Assembly (NCBI GenBank): GCA_964561455.1
Contig: CAZLPS010000010.1
Location: 1-64,000, forward strand
Source of the DNA: JABDGR01 sp964561455
GTDB lineage: Bacteria; Verrucomicrobiota; Verrucomicrobiia; Opitutales; JABDGR01
Direction of reading: 5' to 3'
Length of the DNA stretch: 64,000 nucleotides
Shown: positions 1 to 8,316 of the stretch, piece by piece
Layout of the letters: the number at the start of each line of letters is the position of its first letter
Numbering within the stretch: position 1 is the first letter of the stretch
The notes under the pieces: generated by a model
Database searches by the model: none
Told to the model about the DNA's origin: nothing
The model's input: the letters and a program-made list of their open reading frames with translations, nothing else
Made by a program: the position numbers and the translations under genes

Positions 1-593
1 ATGCGTTGATTATCGGGGCGGACAAAATGTCCTCGGTGCTCGACTGGCAGGACCGCAAGACCTGCGTGCTCTTTGGGGATGGCGCGGGCGCGGCAGTGTT
101 GACCCGGAGCAACGAGCAAAACGTGGGCGTGTTGGGGTCCGTGCTGCGCACCGACGGCGGCAGCGTGGGGATGCTCCTGCAGCCGGGAGGGGGCTCGGCC
201 TGCCCGCCCACGCCGGAGAGCCTCGGCGAGCGCAAACATTATTTGAAGATGAACGGCAAGGAAGTTTTCAAGGTGGCGGTGCGGGAGATGGAGCAGGTCA
301 TCCGCGATTTGCTGGTGCAGGAAAACCTCACGGCGGGGCAAATCGCCTGGGTGGTCCCGCACCAGGCCAACATTCGAATTTTGGAAGCTCTGGCCACGCG
401 GCTGGAGATTCCCCTCGAGCGGTTTGTCATCAATATTGACCGCTTCGGCAACACGTCGGCCGCCTCGATTCCGCTCGCCCTGGACGAGGCGCACACCGCC
501 GGCCGCATCCGCCCGGGTGATTTAGTTCTGCTGGTGGCCTTTGGAGCGGGATTGACCTGGGGCGCAACGCTCATTAAATGGCATGCACGATGA
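1..593 (+). CDS. fabH: 3-oxoacyl-ACP synthase III (FabH), 3' part
   Basis: Condensing enzyme that starts fatty-acid synthesis by joining an acyl-CoA to malonyl-ACP in the cytoplasm. Only the C-terminal ~196 residues lie in the window; the frame is open at base 1, so the 5' end and the catalytic Cys are outside. Seen here are the FGDGAGAAVL glycine-rich segment, the active-site His in VPHQANIRILEAL and the Asn in GNTSAASIPLAL, followed by the usual C-terminal LLVAFGAGLTWG. The stop overlaps the next start (ATGA at 590-593), so the downstream TPR gene is probably translationally coupled. Family assignment is firm; the true start cannot be seen. Confidence 0.96.
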   Translation, partial: ALIIGADKMSSVLDWQDRKTCVLFGDGAGAAVLTRSNEQNVGVLGSVLRTDGGSVGMLLQPGGGSACPPTPESLGERKHYLKMNGKEVFKVAVREMEQVIRDLLVQENLTAGQIAWVVPHQANIRILEALATRLEIPLERFVINIDRFGNTSAASIPLALDEAHTAGRIRPGDLVLLVAFGAGLTWGATLIKWHAR

Positions 594-1948
594 ATCACTT
601 TTGGCATAGCACAGTTCGCCGCGGCGCGGCCTTTTTGGGCCTGCTTTTGGCGGCCCTGTGGTTGGGCGCGCCGGCGGCGCGGGCCGACCTGGTCTGGACA
701 CCGGATGGAGGCTGGAAGACCGAGGGCGGCATACTGGGGCCGTTATTTGGAGACATGAGCGCGTCTAAAAGCGCGCTGGAGGCCATGAACAAGGCCAAGA
801 CGGCGCAAGAAGGAGGGCATTATTGGAGCGCGCTGTCGCAATATGACCAGGTGCTCAGCGATTTTCCGGGCTCGGTCTTTGCGCCTGAGGCATTATTTCA
901 GGAGGGTGTTATCTACCTCAACCGGCGCCAATTCGAAAAGGCCTTCGATTGTTTTGACGCCATCGTTAAACGTTACCCCGACTACCCGAGTTTTAACAGC
1001 GTCATCCGTCAGGAAATGTCGGTGGCGGACCGGCTTTCGACGGACCGGCCGTTTCTCTGGGGCTGGCTGCCTTGGTTCAAAAATCCGGAGAAGGCGGTGG
1101 ATTACTACAACTTGATTGCCAAAAACGCGCCGTCCACCCAGTACGAATTTGCTTCGATGTCCTTGATGAAAATTGCGCTGGTGGCCCTCAATCAATCCAC
1201 CATTCTCGACTCCGGCGAATCGGCGGCGACCGCGATTGAGGCACTCAAGCGACTGGTCAATGAGCATCCCGAAAGTATCCTGCGGTCCGACGCCTACCTG
1301 ATGCTGGCGGATGTCTATTCGAACTTGGTCGTGGGCCCGGCGTACGACCAGGGCTCGACCCGCCAGGCGGTGCGGTATTTGGACGATTATTTGTTTTTCT
1401 ACCGGGAGAGCGCCAAGGCCCAGGACGCGGAAACGAAGCGCGACAACCTGCTGGACGTGCAGGCCCGGTCCAAGCTGGTGCTCGGTGATTTCTTCTATTA
1501 TTACCGCAACAGCAACCGGGCGGCGCTCATTTTTTACAACCAAGCCATCACGCTGGCGCCGAAATCGCCCGCGGCGACGGAAGCCCGCGCCCAGATTGAC
1601 AAAATCAACCGCGGGGTGCCGGCGCCGATGACCCCCTACGACCTGCTGTTTGGCCGTTACAATGACCACGCCCTCAGCCCGGCCGCCGAGCAGGGCAAGC
1701 GGATTGACCAATTGGCCGCCACGGCGTTCGCGAAGCGCCCTGCCGGCGAATTTCAGGAAAAGGTGGGTGAGGAGGTGGTGGAAACCATCAGCTACAACGG
1801 CCAGGCCCTTCCGGAATCCGGCATCGCGCCCTTGCAAACGGCCCCGGGCGCGGAATCAACGCCGTTGCCGAACAGCGTCAACCAAATGATTCCGGTGGTG
1901 ACGCCGCCGGTCAATTCGACGCCGGCGGACCACGCGCTGATCCGCTAA
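590..1948 (+). CDS. secreted TPR protein, BamD/YfiO-like
   Basis: About 452 residues with an N-terminal signal peptide (basic HSTVRRG, hydrophobic LGLLLAALWLG, cleavage near ARA-DL). There is no lipobox Cys, unlike true BamD. Residues ~60-320 are TPR-like helical pairs (WSALSQYDQVLSDFPGS, FEKAFDCFDAIVKRYPD, NRAALIFYNQAITLAPKS), as in the outer-membrane assembly component BamD. The C-terminal ~100 residues are Pro/Ala rich and low complexity. I choose ATG 590, which overlaps the fabH stop; an upstream in-frame ATG at 578 is possible. With lptE just downstream, an outer-membrane biogenesis role is inferred, not shown. Confidence 0.8.
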   Translation: MNHFWHSTVRRGAAFLGLLLAALWLGAPAARADLVWTPDGGWKTEGGILGPLFGDMSASKSALEAMNKAKTAQEGGHYWSALSQYDQVLSDFPGSVFAPEALFQEGVIYLNRRQFEKAFDCFDAIVKRYPDYPSFNSVIRQEMSVADRLSTDRPFLWGWLPWFKNPEKAVDYYNLIAKNAPSTQYEFASMSLMKIALVALNQSTILDSGESAATAIEALKRLVNEHPESILRSDAYLMLADVYSNLVVGPAYDQGSTRQAVRYLDDYLFFYRESAKAQDAETKRDNLLDVQARSKLVLGDFFYYYRNSNRAALIFYNQAITLAPKSPAATEARAQIDKINRGVPAPMTPYDLLFGRYNDHALSPAAEQGKRIDQLAATAFAKRPAGEFQEKVGEEVVETISYNGQALPESGIAPLQTAPGAESTPLPNSVNQMIPVVTPPVNSTPADHALIR

Positions 1949-1974
1949 CCGGTAAACTCTGTTTTTGCCATTTC

Positions 1975-2508
1975 ATGCCCTCCCTCAAACTCAAATCCGG
2001 TTGGTTTCTTTGGTTGGCGGCGGCCGGTTTGGCGGTGCTGGGCGGGTGTGCGCATTACTCGCTCGGGTCGACCGGGAAACTCGTTTTCCAGTCCCTCTAC
2101 ATCGCGCCCGTCACGAGCCGGGGGGCGATTGTGCCCCAGGCGGTGGAGCCGCTGACCAATCAGTTGCGCGAAACGCTGCTGCAGGAGGGGGTGCGCCTGG
2201 CGGGCGGGCAGGCCGATGCGGACGCGACACTCGAAGTCGAAATCTCCAATTACCAACGCGGCATTGCCGCCACCCAGCAGGGCAATTCCCTGAACGCGCA
2301 ATCGTATTCGCTGACCCTGACGGCACGATGCAAGCTGGTGGACAACCGGAACGGCAAAGTCTATTTTCAGGATCGCCAGATTTTGGTGACACAGGAGGCG
2401 TTTGTGCAAAGCGGGGTGAGTTTCAATGAATCCGAATACCAAAGCGTGCCGAAGCTGGCGCGTGACCTGGCGGTCAAAATCAAGGATGCCGTGGTTACCA
2501 TCTGGTGA
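1975..2508 (+). CDS. lptE: LptE-like LPS-assembly lipoprotein
   Basis: 177 residues with a lipoprotein signal (LAAAGLAVLGGC, lipobox Cys at ~25) followed by AHYSLGSTG. This is the typical opening of LptE, the outer-membrane lipoprotein that plugs the LptD translocon and delivers LPS to the cell surface. The body matches the LptE pattern: an SLYIAPV strand, a helix LTNQLRETLLQEG, then beta-strands rich in alternating polar residues (LEVEISNYQRG, YSLTLTARCKLVD). It sits 26 bases after the TPR gene, so it is probably co-transcribed. LptE sequences diverge strongly, so the call rests on lipobox, size, topology and context. Confidence 0.8.
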   Translation: MPSLKLKSGWFLWLAAAGLAVLGGCAHYSLGSTGKLVFQSLYIAPVTSRGAIVPQAVEPLTNQLRETLLQEGVRLAGGQADADATLEVEISNYQRGIAATQQGNSLNAQSYSLTLTARCKLVDNRNGKVYFQDRQILVTQEAFVQSGVSFNESEYQSVPKLARDLAVKIKDAVVTIW

Positions 2509-2544
2509 GCGCGGCGATGTGCATTGAACGTGAATTATCCGGCC

Positions 2545-3207
2545 ATGCCCCTCAGTCCCAATTCGTTGATTGTCGCGCCTTCCTTGTTGGCGTCCAATCA
2601 TGGCCGACTGGCTGAGGCTTCTCTGGCGGTGGCTGGCGCCGGTTTGACGTGGCTGCACTTGGACATCATGGACGGGCATTTCGTGCCGAATCTTTCCTTT
2701 GGGCCGCAAGTGCTGGCGGACTTGCGCCCGTTGAGCCAACTCTTTTTTGACACCCACCTGATGCTGGACAACCCGCACGAATACATCGAGGCCTTCGCCC
2801 GGGCCGGGGCGCAGCAAATTACCATTCATGCTGAGCCGGATTATCCGGTGGGTCCGACGCTGGCCGGGATCCGGGCTTTGGGACTGAAATGCGGCATCGC
2901 CCTCAAGCCGGGTACGCCGGCGCCGATGGTGGAAGCGTGGCTGGCCCAGGTGGATCTGGTCCTGGTGATGACGGTCGAGCCGGGTTTTGGCGGGCAAAAA
3001 TTCCGGCCCGAAGTGCTGCCCAAAATCGCGCAATTATCGCAGTGGCGGGCGGAGCGCAAACTGTCGTTCCGCATCGAAGTGGATGGGGGTGTGGACGTGG
3101 CAACAGGCCGTTTGTGCCGGATGGAGGGAGCCGACACGTTTGTCTGTGGCACGGCTTTTTTTCACGCGCCCGATCGCCAGGCATTCGTGGCCCAACTGAC
3201 TGCTTGA
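2545..3207 (+). CDS. rpe: ribulose-phosphate 3-epimerase
   Basis: Cytoplasmic TIM-barrel enzyme interconverting ribulose-5-P and xylulose-5-P in the pentose phosphate pathway. About 220 residues, the normal family length. Signatures seen: APSLLASNHG at the N terminus, HLDIMDGHFVPNLSFGP (metal and substrate ligands), DTHLML, the MTVEPGFGGQKF loop and EVDGGV near the C terminus. I choose ATG 2545; a TTG at 2524 would add seven unconserved residues. It ends 9 bases before the convergent AP2-like gene. Confidence 0.96.
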   Translation: MPLSPNSLIVAPSLLASNHGRLAEASLAVAGAGLTWLHLDIMDGHFVPNLSFGPQVLADLRPLSQLFFDTHLMLDNPHEYIEAFARAGAQQITIHAEPDYPVGPTLAGIRALGLKCGIALKPGTPAPMVEAWLAQVDLVLVMTVEPGFGGQKFRPEVLPKIAQLSQWRAERKLSFRIEVDGGVDVATGRLCRMEGADTFVCGTAFFHAPDRQAFVAQLTA

Positions 3208-3216
3208 CGGTCCGGG

Positions 3217-3726
3217 TTAAACCGCAATGCCTTTTTCGGCGATCAAACTTTTGAGCTTGCGGGCGACGCCATGGCCGTGGATTTCGCGCAGCTTCTTCAA
3301 GCGAAAGGCTATCGCCAGTTTAAACGCGCGGTCTTCGCCATATTTGTTAATCGAAAAGGACGTGCATTTCTGCACGCCCGGTTCGGGGCGCCAGGTCACC
3401 GCGTAGGATTCGCTCACCACGCCGGCGGGAGTGCGTTTGACACTGCGCGAAACGCCGAGCACGCCAGTGGTGTTGCGCGAGTCGCGAAACACAATGCGGC
3501 GGCCGCGGGGCTTCGCAGGGATTTTTTCGAGCCGGTCAAGGAGCGCGACGTGATGCTGACGGGCAGCGGCGAGGGCGGATTCCGAGCCTTTCCATTTGCC
3601 GTCACTGTAGAGCTTGGAGTAGGTTTTGCCGTTCTTGTAGGCGCGCACGAACCAGCCGTGGGTGGAGCCGGAGTCAATCCGGCTGATACCCTTCATATCG
3701 GGAGTAGTGGTAGTCACGTTAAACAT
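3217..3726 (-). CDS. AP2-like DNA-binding domain protein
   Basis: 169 residues with two related segments resembling the AP2/ERF fold: residues ~13-60 (GISRIDSGSTHGWFVRAY, then KLYSDGKWKGSESALAAA) and ~88-150 (TGVLGVSRSV, SYAVTWRP, FSINKYGEDRAFKLAIAF). The pattern of GV/GIxR, an aromatic WxVR strand and a basic AAxxAA-type helix is that of AP2 domains, best known in plant transcription factors and some bacterial or phage homing endonucleases. No nuclease motif is visible. A transcriptional or nucleoid role is inferred. ATG 3726 is used; a second ATG at 3696 is possible. No clear ribosome-binding site. Confidence 0.65.
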   Translation of the reverse strand: MFNVTTTTPDMKGISRIDSGSTHGWFVRAYKNGKTYSKLYSDGKWKGSESALAAARQHHVALLDRLEKIPAKPRGRRIVFRDSRNTTGVLGVSRSVKRTPAGVVSESYAVTWRPEPGVQKCTSFSINKYGEDRAFKLAIAFRLKKLREIHGHGVARKLKSLIAEKGIAV

Positions 3727-3848
3727 GAGCTAGTTGGGGGTGGATGGGTGGGTTGGCGATTAACTACCGGCGATAGTCAACGTCATTACCCTCACTATTC
3801 GGCGGTTATGCGCGAAAATTAAGCAGGAATTTCACAGAAATTTAATAA

Positions 3849-4784
3849 TTAAAGCGCCGTACCAATTTGCAAGAATGGCGGATCTGCAGGTAGATGGGAT
3901 GGATTTATATTAACCCATTCATATTCAACAAGTTTCAAGTAGGTTGATTGCAAACAGCAAACGGTCAGTGGCTGGAGGTTGACGACCGTTCCCGGTTGGC
4001 TTGCGCCGTGCCCACCCTGCAAAATCTGCGCCCACCATACGACCAACCGGGTATTTTGGCCATTAAGATTCACGTCGGAGAAAGCTCCGGGAAAGGGCTT
4101 GGTTACCGCTCGAATCAAGTTGAAGACGTCGTGCGCCGGCTTGTTCCAGTCAATGCGGCCATCATCAGGCGCGCGCTTGCCAAAGTACGTGGCCAGGGAG
4201 TGGTCTTGCGGCGTTCGCGGCGCCGTTCCGGCGAGCAGCGCAGCCAATTGCCGCTCGAGCACCCGCACGGCGGCCTCGCGCACGCGGGGTAGCACCGTGG
4301 TCACGCGTTCCTCCGGCCCAATGGCGACTTTTTCCTGATCCACCAAATCGCCGGCGTCAGCCTCTTTGACCATCACATGGAGCGACACGCCGGTGTGATC
4401 TTCGCCGTGGATGATGGCCCAATTCAACGGTGCCCGCCCGCGATAGCGCGGCAGATATGAACCGTGCAGGTTAAAGGCCCCGAGCGGGGCGAGTTGGAGC
4501 AGCCGCGTTGGAATCATGTTGCGATAGTACATCGAAAGAATGAGGTCCGGCTGCAGCGCGCGGATTTTTTCCTCCCAGACGGGATCCTTCAGGGAATCCG
4601 GGGTAAACACGAGCAGGCCGTGGGCGGCGGCGAGTTTGGGCACCGAGCGGAACCATTGCGTCTCGTGCCCGTCGTCCGTGTGGGTGAACACGCCCGCCAC
4701 CGTCACGCCGCGCGCCAGCAGGAGTTCGAGGGTCGCATATCCGACTTCACTATAACCAAAAAACAGGACACGCGGGGTGGGCAT
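3849..4784 (-). CDS. arnA: ArnA-type UDP-Ara4N formyltransferase
   Basis: About 311 residues. It matches the N-terminal formyltransferase half of ArnA, which transfers a formyl group from N10-formyl-THF to the 4-amino group of UDP-L-Ara4N during lipid A modification. The catalytic segment NLHGSYLPRYRGRAPLNWA carries the Asn and His of the family, and RAPLNW is the ArnA rather than the Fmt (methionyl-tRNA) form. Asp of KEADAGDLVDQ and the C-terminal OB-like part are also present. The UDP-glucuronate decarboxylase half of E. coli ArnA is absent. Start at ATG 4784, where MPTPRVLFFGYSEVG begins; longer versions run into the preceding gene. It is last in the minus-strand set arnB-arnC-arnA. Confidence 0.85.
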   Translation of the reverse strand: MPTPRVLFFGYSEVGYATLELLLARGVTVAGVFTHTDDGHETQWFRSVPKLAAAHGLLVFTPDSLKDPVWEEKIRALQPDLILSMYYRNMIPTRLLQLAPLGAFNLHGSYLPRYRGRAPLNWAIIHGEDHTGVSLHVMVKEADAGDLVDQEKVAIGPEERVTTVLPRVREAAVRVLERQLAALLAGTAPRTPQDHSLATYFGKRAPDDGRIDWNKPAHDVFNLIRAVTKPFPGAFSDVNLNGQNTRLVVWWAQILQGGHGASQPGTVVNLQPLTVCCLQSTYLKLVEYEWVNINPSHLPADPPFLQIGTAL

Positions 4785-4869
4785 GGGGACGGTAAATGGA
4801 CGATGGAAAATGAAAGGTGGGCAAGCGGCTCCTCTGTGAAATCCGTGTCCTCCGTGGTTAAACAAGCGC

Positions 4870-5814
4870 TCAATCCAATTTCTCCAGCACTTCGCGCACA
4901 ACGTAGCGCGGGCGTTGTTGCACGCATTGATAGGAGCGGCCCACGTATTCGCCAATCAGCCCGATGCCGAGCATGCACACGCTGATGAGAAAGATGACGA
5001 TGGCCAGCAGCGTGAACACGCCAAACGTTTCCCGGTCCAGATTGAGCATGAAGCGGCGGTACAGCAGCACCACCACGAGAAAAAAACTGCCGCCCGAACA
5101 GGCCATGGAAAACAGCGTAAACAGTTGCAGCGGCACGAGGGTGAAGCCGGTGATGAGGTCAAAATTCAGGCGGATGAGCTTGTAATAGCTGTATTTCGAC
5201 TCGCCAGCGGCGCGCGCGGCATGGGCGACTTCGACCTCGCCGTTTTTGCTCGCGAATTTGTAAGCCAGTGCGGGGATGAAGGTGGCGCGTTCACCGCTGC
5301 GCACGATGGCGTCCACCACCCGGCGGCGGTAGGCGCGCAGCATGCAGCCCTGGTCGGTCATGCGGATGTCCGTCGTGCGTTCGCGCACCAGATTAATCAG
5401 CCGGGAGAGGTATTTGCGGGCCAGGCTGTCTTCGCGCTGGGCGCGCACGCCGCCGACGGCATCGCAGCCTTCGTCAATTTTCGCGAGGAGTTTGGGAATT
5501 TCCTCGGGCGGATTTTGCAGATCGGCATCGAGGGTGACGATGATTTCGCCCCGGGCGCGCTCAAACGCGGCGATGATGGCGGTGTGCTGGCCGTAGTTGC
5601 CGTTGAAATCAATGACGCGCACCTGGGTGGGCCGCTGCCGGTGAAAGGCCTTGAGCATTTCCAGCGAGCGGTCGCGGCTGCCGTCGTTGGTGAAAAGGAT
5701 TTCCCAGGTGCGGCCGAGCCGGTCGAGGGTCTGCGTCAGGCGCGCAAACAGCGGTTCGAGGTTTCCTTCCTCGTTGTAAACCGGCACAACCACTGAAATC
5801 TCCGGGGTGGGCAT
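4870..5814 (-). CDS. arnC: ArnC-like polyprenyl-phosphate glycosyltransferase
   Basis: About 314 residues, a GT2 glycosyltransferase followed by two C-terminal membrane helices. Motifs: SVVVPVYNEEGNLEPL, FTNDGSRDRSLEML, DADLQNPPEEIPKL (DxD type) and DQGCMLRAYRR. TM segments lie at ~235-260 (LQLFTLFSMACSGGSFFLVVVLLY) and ~275-300 (LLAIVIFLISVCMLGIGLIGEYVGR). DADLQNPPEEI and LIGEYVGR are typical of ArnC, which moves Ara4FN to undecaprenyl phosphate, and of its relatives DPMS and GtrB. Adjacent ArnA- and ArnB-like genes favour ArnC. Start chosen at ATG 5814 (MPTPEISVVVPVYNEE). A 25-bp inverted repeat precedes it. Confidence 0.85.
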   Translation of the reverse strand: MPTPEISVVVPVYNEEGNLEPLFARLTQTLDRLGRTWEILFTNDGSRDRSLEMLKAFHRQRPTQVRVIDFNGNYGQHTAIIAAFERARGEIIVTLDADLQNPPEEIPKLLAKIDEGCDAVGGVRAQREDSLARKYLSRLINLVRERTTDIRMTDQGCMLRAYRRRVVDAIVRSGERATFIPALAYKFASKNGEVEVAHAARAAGESKYSYYKLIRLNFDLITGFTLVPLQLFTLFSMACSGGSFFLVVVLLYRRFMLNLDRETFGVFTLLAIVIFLISVCMLGIGLIGEYVGRSYQCVQQRPRYVVREVLEKLD

Positions 5815-5855
5815 AGGCGAATTGTGTACCGCAAAGGAGCGGGAAGCGCAAAGAT

Positions 5856-5926
5856 TTTTATCCACGAAAGAACACGAATGAAAAGGGGCTCCCCTGCCTT
5901 CCATTCGTGTTCGTTCGTGGATAAAA
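5856..5926. repeat. 25-bp inverted repeat between arnB and arnC
   Basis: Arms at 5856-5880 and 5902-5926 are complementary at 24 of 25 positions, separated by 21 bases that include AGGGGCTCCCCT, itself a small palindrome. In RNA either strand would form a very long hairpin. There is no T-run directly after it, so it is not a classical terminator. It may be a dispersed intergenic repeat or an mRNA-stability hairpin. Confidence 0.8.
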
Positions 5927-5929
5927 TCG

Positions 5930-7084
5930 TCAGCCCATAATTTCCCGCACGGCGTGAATCACGCGGTTTTGGTCGCGGGCGGTGAGGAGGGGGAACAGCG
6001 GGAGGCTGAGGATGCCGTCGGAAATGCGTTCGGCCTCGGGGAAGTCGCCCCGTTTCCAGCCAAAAGTTTTTTGGTAATACGAATGGAGGTGGCAGGCCGT
6101 GTAGTGCAGACCCGTGCCGATGAGACGATTTTTCAATTCCACCATGAGAGTGTCCCGCGAAACCCGGGCGCTGGGTTCCACGACCGGTGCAAAAAGGTGC
6201 CAGGCGTGGGTGTGCGCGTAGCGGGGCGGGGTGGGGAGAGTGAGGCCCGGGATTCCCCGCAGCTTTTGAAAATAGTGGCCGGCCAGTTCACGGCGCTTCT
6301 TATTGAAGCCATCGAGCGCTGGCAATTGGTGGATGCCCAGGGCCGCCTGCAGGTCCATGAAATTAGACTTAAGCCCCGGTTCGACGACGTCGTAGTGGCC
6401 AAGCCCTGGCAGCTTACTGTAGCGGGTCCAGCCGGCGCGGTCGATACCGTGGAAGCGCAGGATCTCGATGCGTTTGGCGATCTTATCATCGCGGGTGACG
6501 ACACAACCGCCTTCCCCGGTTGTCATGTTTTTGTTGGGGTGAAACGAAAAAACTTTGATGTCGCCAAAGCTGCCGAGGCGCCGGCTTTTGTAGGCCGCGC
6601 CCATGGCATGAGCGCAATCCTCAATGACGCGCAGCCGGTGTTTTTTGGCCAGGGCGTAGATGGGATCAAGGTCGCAGGGGCAGCCGGCAAAATGCACGGG
6701 CATGATCGCGCGGGTCTTTTTGGTGATGGCACGGGCGATCTTTTTAACGTCGATGTTATAGGTGCCCGGTTCGACATCCACCAGCACCGGCTGGCCACCG
6801 GCGAGCACGATGGTGTTCAAAGTCGCGACAAAGGTCATGGGCGATGTGATAACTTCATCGCCGGGCTTCAGGTCAATCGCTTCGAGGGCCATCCAGAGGC
6901 CCATGGTGGCGGAGATGCAGGCCTGCGCGTGGGTCGCAGTGAAATATTCGCGGAGCATCCCTTCGAATTTGGCGGTGCGCGGGCCGGTCGCCAGCCAGCC
7001 GGATTTGAGGCAGTCGGTGACTTCCTGGATGGCCGCGCGCGAAATGGTCGGGCGCGAGAAGGGGATGAATTTTTCGGTGGGCAT
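5930..7084 (-). CDS. arnB: ArnB-like PLP-dependent sugar aminotransferase
   Basis: About 384 residues of the DegT/DnrJ/EryC1 family. ArnB converts UDP-4-keto-pentose to UDP-L-Ara4N with glutamate as donor. Seen: the N-terminal IPFSRPTI, GDEVITSPMTFVATLNTIVLAGGQPVLVD, the VIEDCAHAMGA Asp that binds the PLP pyridine nitrogen, and the Schiff-base Lys in FSFHPNKNMTTGEGG. The C-terminal HYTACHLHSYYQKTFG is also typical. Start at ATG 7084. It lies first in the minus-strand set with ArnC and the ArnA formyltransferase, which supports an Ara4N-type role. Other 4-aminosugar pathways remain possible. Confidence 0.85.
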   Translation of the reverse strand: MPTEKFIPFSRPTISRAAIQEVTDCLKSGWLATGPRTAKFEGMLREYFTATHAQACISATMGLWMALEAIDLKPGDEVITSPMTFVATLNTIVLAGGQPVLVDVEPGTYNIDVKKIARAITKKTRAIMPVHFAGCPCDLDPIYALAKKHRLRVIEDCAHAMGAAYKSRRLGSFGDIKVFSFHPNKNMTTGEGGCVVTRDDKIAKRIEILRFHGIDRAGWTRYSKLPGLGHYDVVEPGLKSNFMDLQAALGIHQLPALDGFNKKRRELAGHYFQKLRGIPGLTLPTPPRYAHTHAWHLFAPVVEPSARVSRDTLMVELKNRLIGTGLHYTACHLHSYYQKTFGWKRGDFPEAERISDGILSLPLFPLLTARDQNRVIHAVREIMG

Positions 7085-7094
7085 GAGTGAGAAC

Positions 7095-7709
7095 TTAGAA
7101 ATATTCCCGACGGGCCGCGAGGGCGCTACGCAGGGTGTCGGCGTCGGCATAGGTCAGGCCGCTGCCGCTGGGCAGGCCAAAGCCGATGCGGGAAACGGCG
7201 AGTTTGCGCCCGGCCAGGAACGTTTCCTGGAGGTAGTGGCACGTCGCTTCGCCTTCAATGTCGTTGGAAAGCGCGAGGACGACTTCGGTGACGGTGTCGG
7301 CATCGAGGCGTGCGGCGAGCGTGGCGAGGTTGAGATTTTCCGGGCCCACCTTGTGCAACGGCGATAGTTTGCCGTGCAGGACATGGTATACACCGCGGTA
7401 GGCACCGGCGCGTTCCATGGCCAGCAGATCAATGACCGTCTCCACGAAGCAAAGCTGCTCCGCTTTGCGGGTGGGGTCGCGGCAAATTTCGCATAGCGCC
7501 GGGGCGTTGGGATCGCCAATTTCGGTCATGTTCCCGCATTGGGCGCAGCGGCGCAGCCGGGCGGCGGCGTCCTGCAAGGCCTGGAGGAGGGGTGCGAGCT
7601 TCTCCGGTTGTTCGACCAGCAAATGCAACGCCAGGCGCTCGGCCGACCGGAAGCCGAGGCCGGGCAACTGGCGCAGGAGCTTTTGGGCGTGGTCGAAGGA
7701 GGAGGGCAT
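7095..7709 (-). CDS. recR: recombination protein RecR
   Basis: About 204 residues, the standard length. RecR works with RecO/RecF to load RecA on gapped DNA. Seen: N-terminal helix-hairpin-helix (LLRQLPGLGFRSAERLALHLL), a four-cysteine zinc finger (CAQCGNMTEIGDPNA then CEICRDP), and the Toprim domain (LCFVETVIDLLAMERAGAYRGVYHVLHG with LSPLHKVGPENL). The C-terminal region VSRIGFGLPSGSGLTYADADTL is canonical. ATG 7709 follows a leader made of repeated ATGAAGG words (read on the plus strand). ybaB lies upstream on the same strand; the recR-ybaB pairing is very common in bacteria. Confidence 0.96.
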   Translation of the reverse strand: MPSSFDHAQKLLRQLPGLGFRSAERLALHLLVEQPEKLAPLLQALQDAAARLRRCAQCGNMTEIGDPNAPALCEICRDPTRKAEQLCFVETVIDLLAMERAGAYRGVYHVLHGKLSPLHKVGPENLNLATLAARLDADTVTEVVLALSNDIEGEATCHYLQETFLAGRKLAVSRIGFGLPSGSGLTYADADTLRSALAARREYF

Positions 7710-7710
7710 G

Positions 7711-7746
7711 GGGATGAAGGATGAAGGATGAAGGATGAGGGATGAA
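7711..7746. repeat. short tandem word repeat before recR
   Basis: The plus strand carries about five imperfect copies of the 7-mer ATGAAGG directly in front of the recR start codon. The recR mRNA leader is therefore a pyrimidine-rich CCTTCAT repeat with no Shine-Dalgarno sequence. Similar word-like leaders precede ybaB, truB, nrnA and ribH in this window. Confidence 0.7.
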
Positions 7747-7845
7747 GCCAAAAATGCTGAGCGCTGAATTCTGTTTGCTGAATTTCACCGGGGAGCCCGG
7801 GTTTCAGCATCCAGAATTCAGAAATTGGACAGGCGGCATTCCTTC

Positions 7846-8154
7846 CTAAAACAGCCCCGGCATTTGGAATTGGGCCGTCACCTTGTTCATTTCCTCTTCG
7901 CTGAGGGCTTTGGCTTGGGCGTCGGCTTGCTTGACGGCATCAAGGATGGTTTGGGCGACGATGGCGGAATCTTCCTTGAGGAATTCGGGATCGAGCGTAA
8001 GTGAGCGGAAATCGCCGGCACCGCTGATTTTCACCTTTACGGCGCCGCCGCCGGCGGAGATTTCGAGCTCGCGCGCGGCAAGCTGCTGTTGCACGAGTTC
8101 AACCTGCTTCTGCGCCTTTTGCGCCGTTTTGAGAAATTTGCCAAGGCCGGCCAT
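7846..8154 (-). CDS. ybaB: YbaB/EbfC nucleoid-associated protein
   Basis: About 102 residues, the normal size of this small dimeric DNA-binding protein. It opens MAGLGKFLKTAQKAQKQVELVQQQLAA-like helix, then the conserved beta-strand core AGGGAVKVKISGAGDFRSLTLDPEF and the helix AIVAQTILDAVKQADAQAKALSEEEM, and ends MPGLF. It lies directly upstream of recR, the usual order ybaB-recR. Start ATG 8154; the longer open frame upstream is repeat-derived. No dnaX is present in front of it in this window. Confidence 0.92.
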   Translation of the reverse strand: MAGLGKFLKTAQKAQKQVELVQQQLAARELEISAGGGAVKVKISGAGDFRSLTLDPEFLKEDSAIVAQTILDAVKQADAQAKALSEEEMNKVTAQFQMPGLF

Positions 8155-8316
8155 GGGGTAGTAGTTTCGAGTTTCGAGTTTGGCGTTTCGGGTTGGGGGC
8201 CGATCGCCCTGGGCTGGAGCGAGGTTGGTAGGCACACAATGTGTCCAAATCGCCGGTGGTTTCCAACTCGAAACGCAAAACCCGAAACGCGAAACAAACA
8301 CGTTATCTTTGAATGT

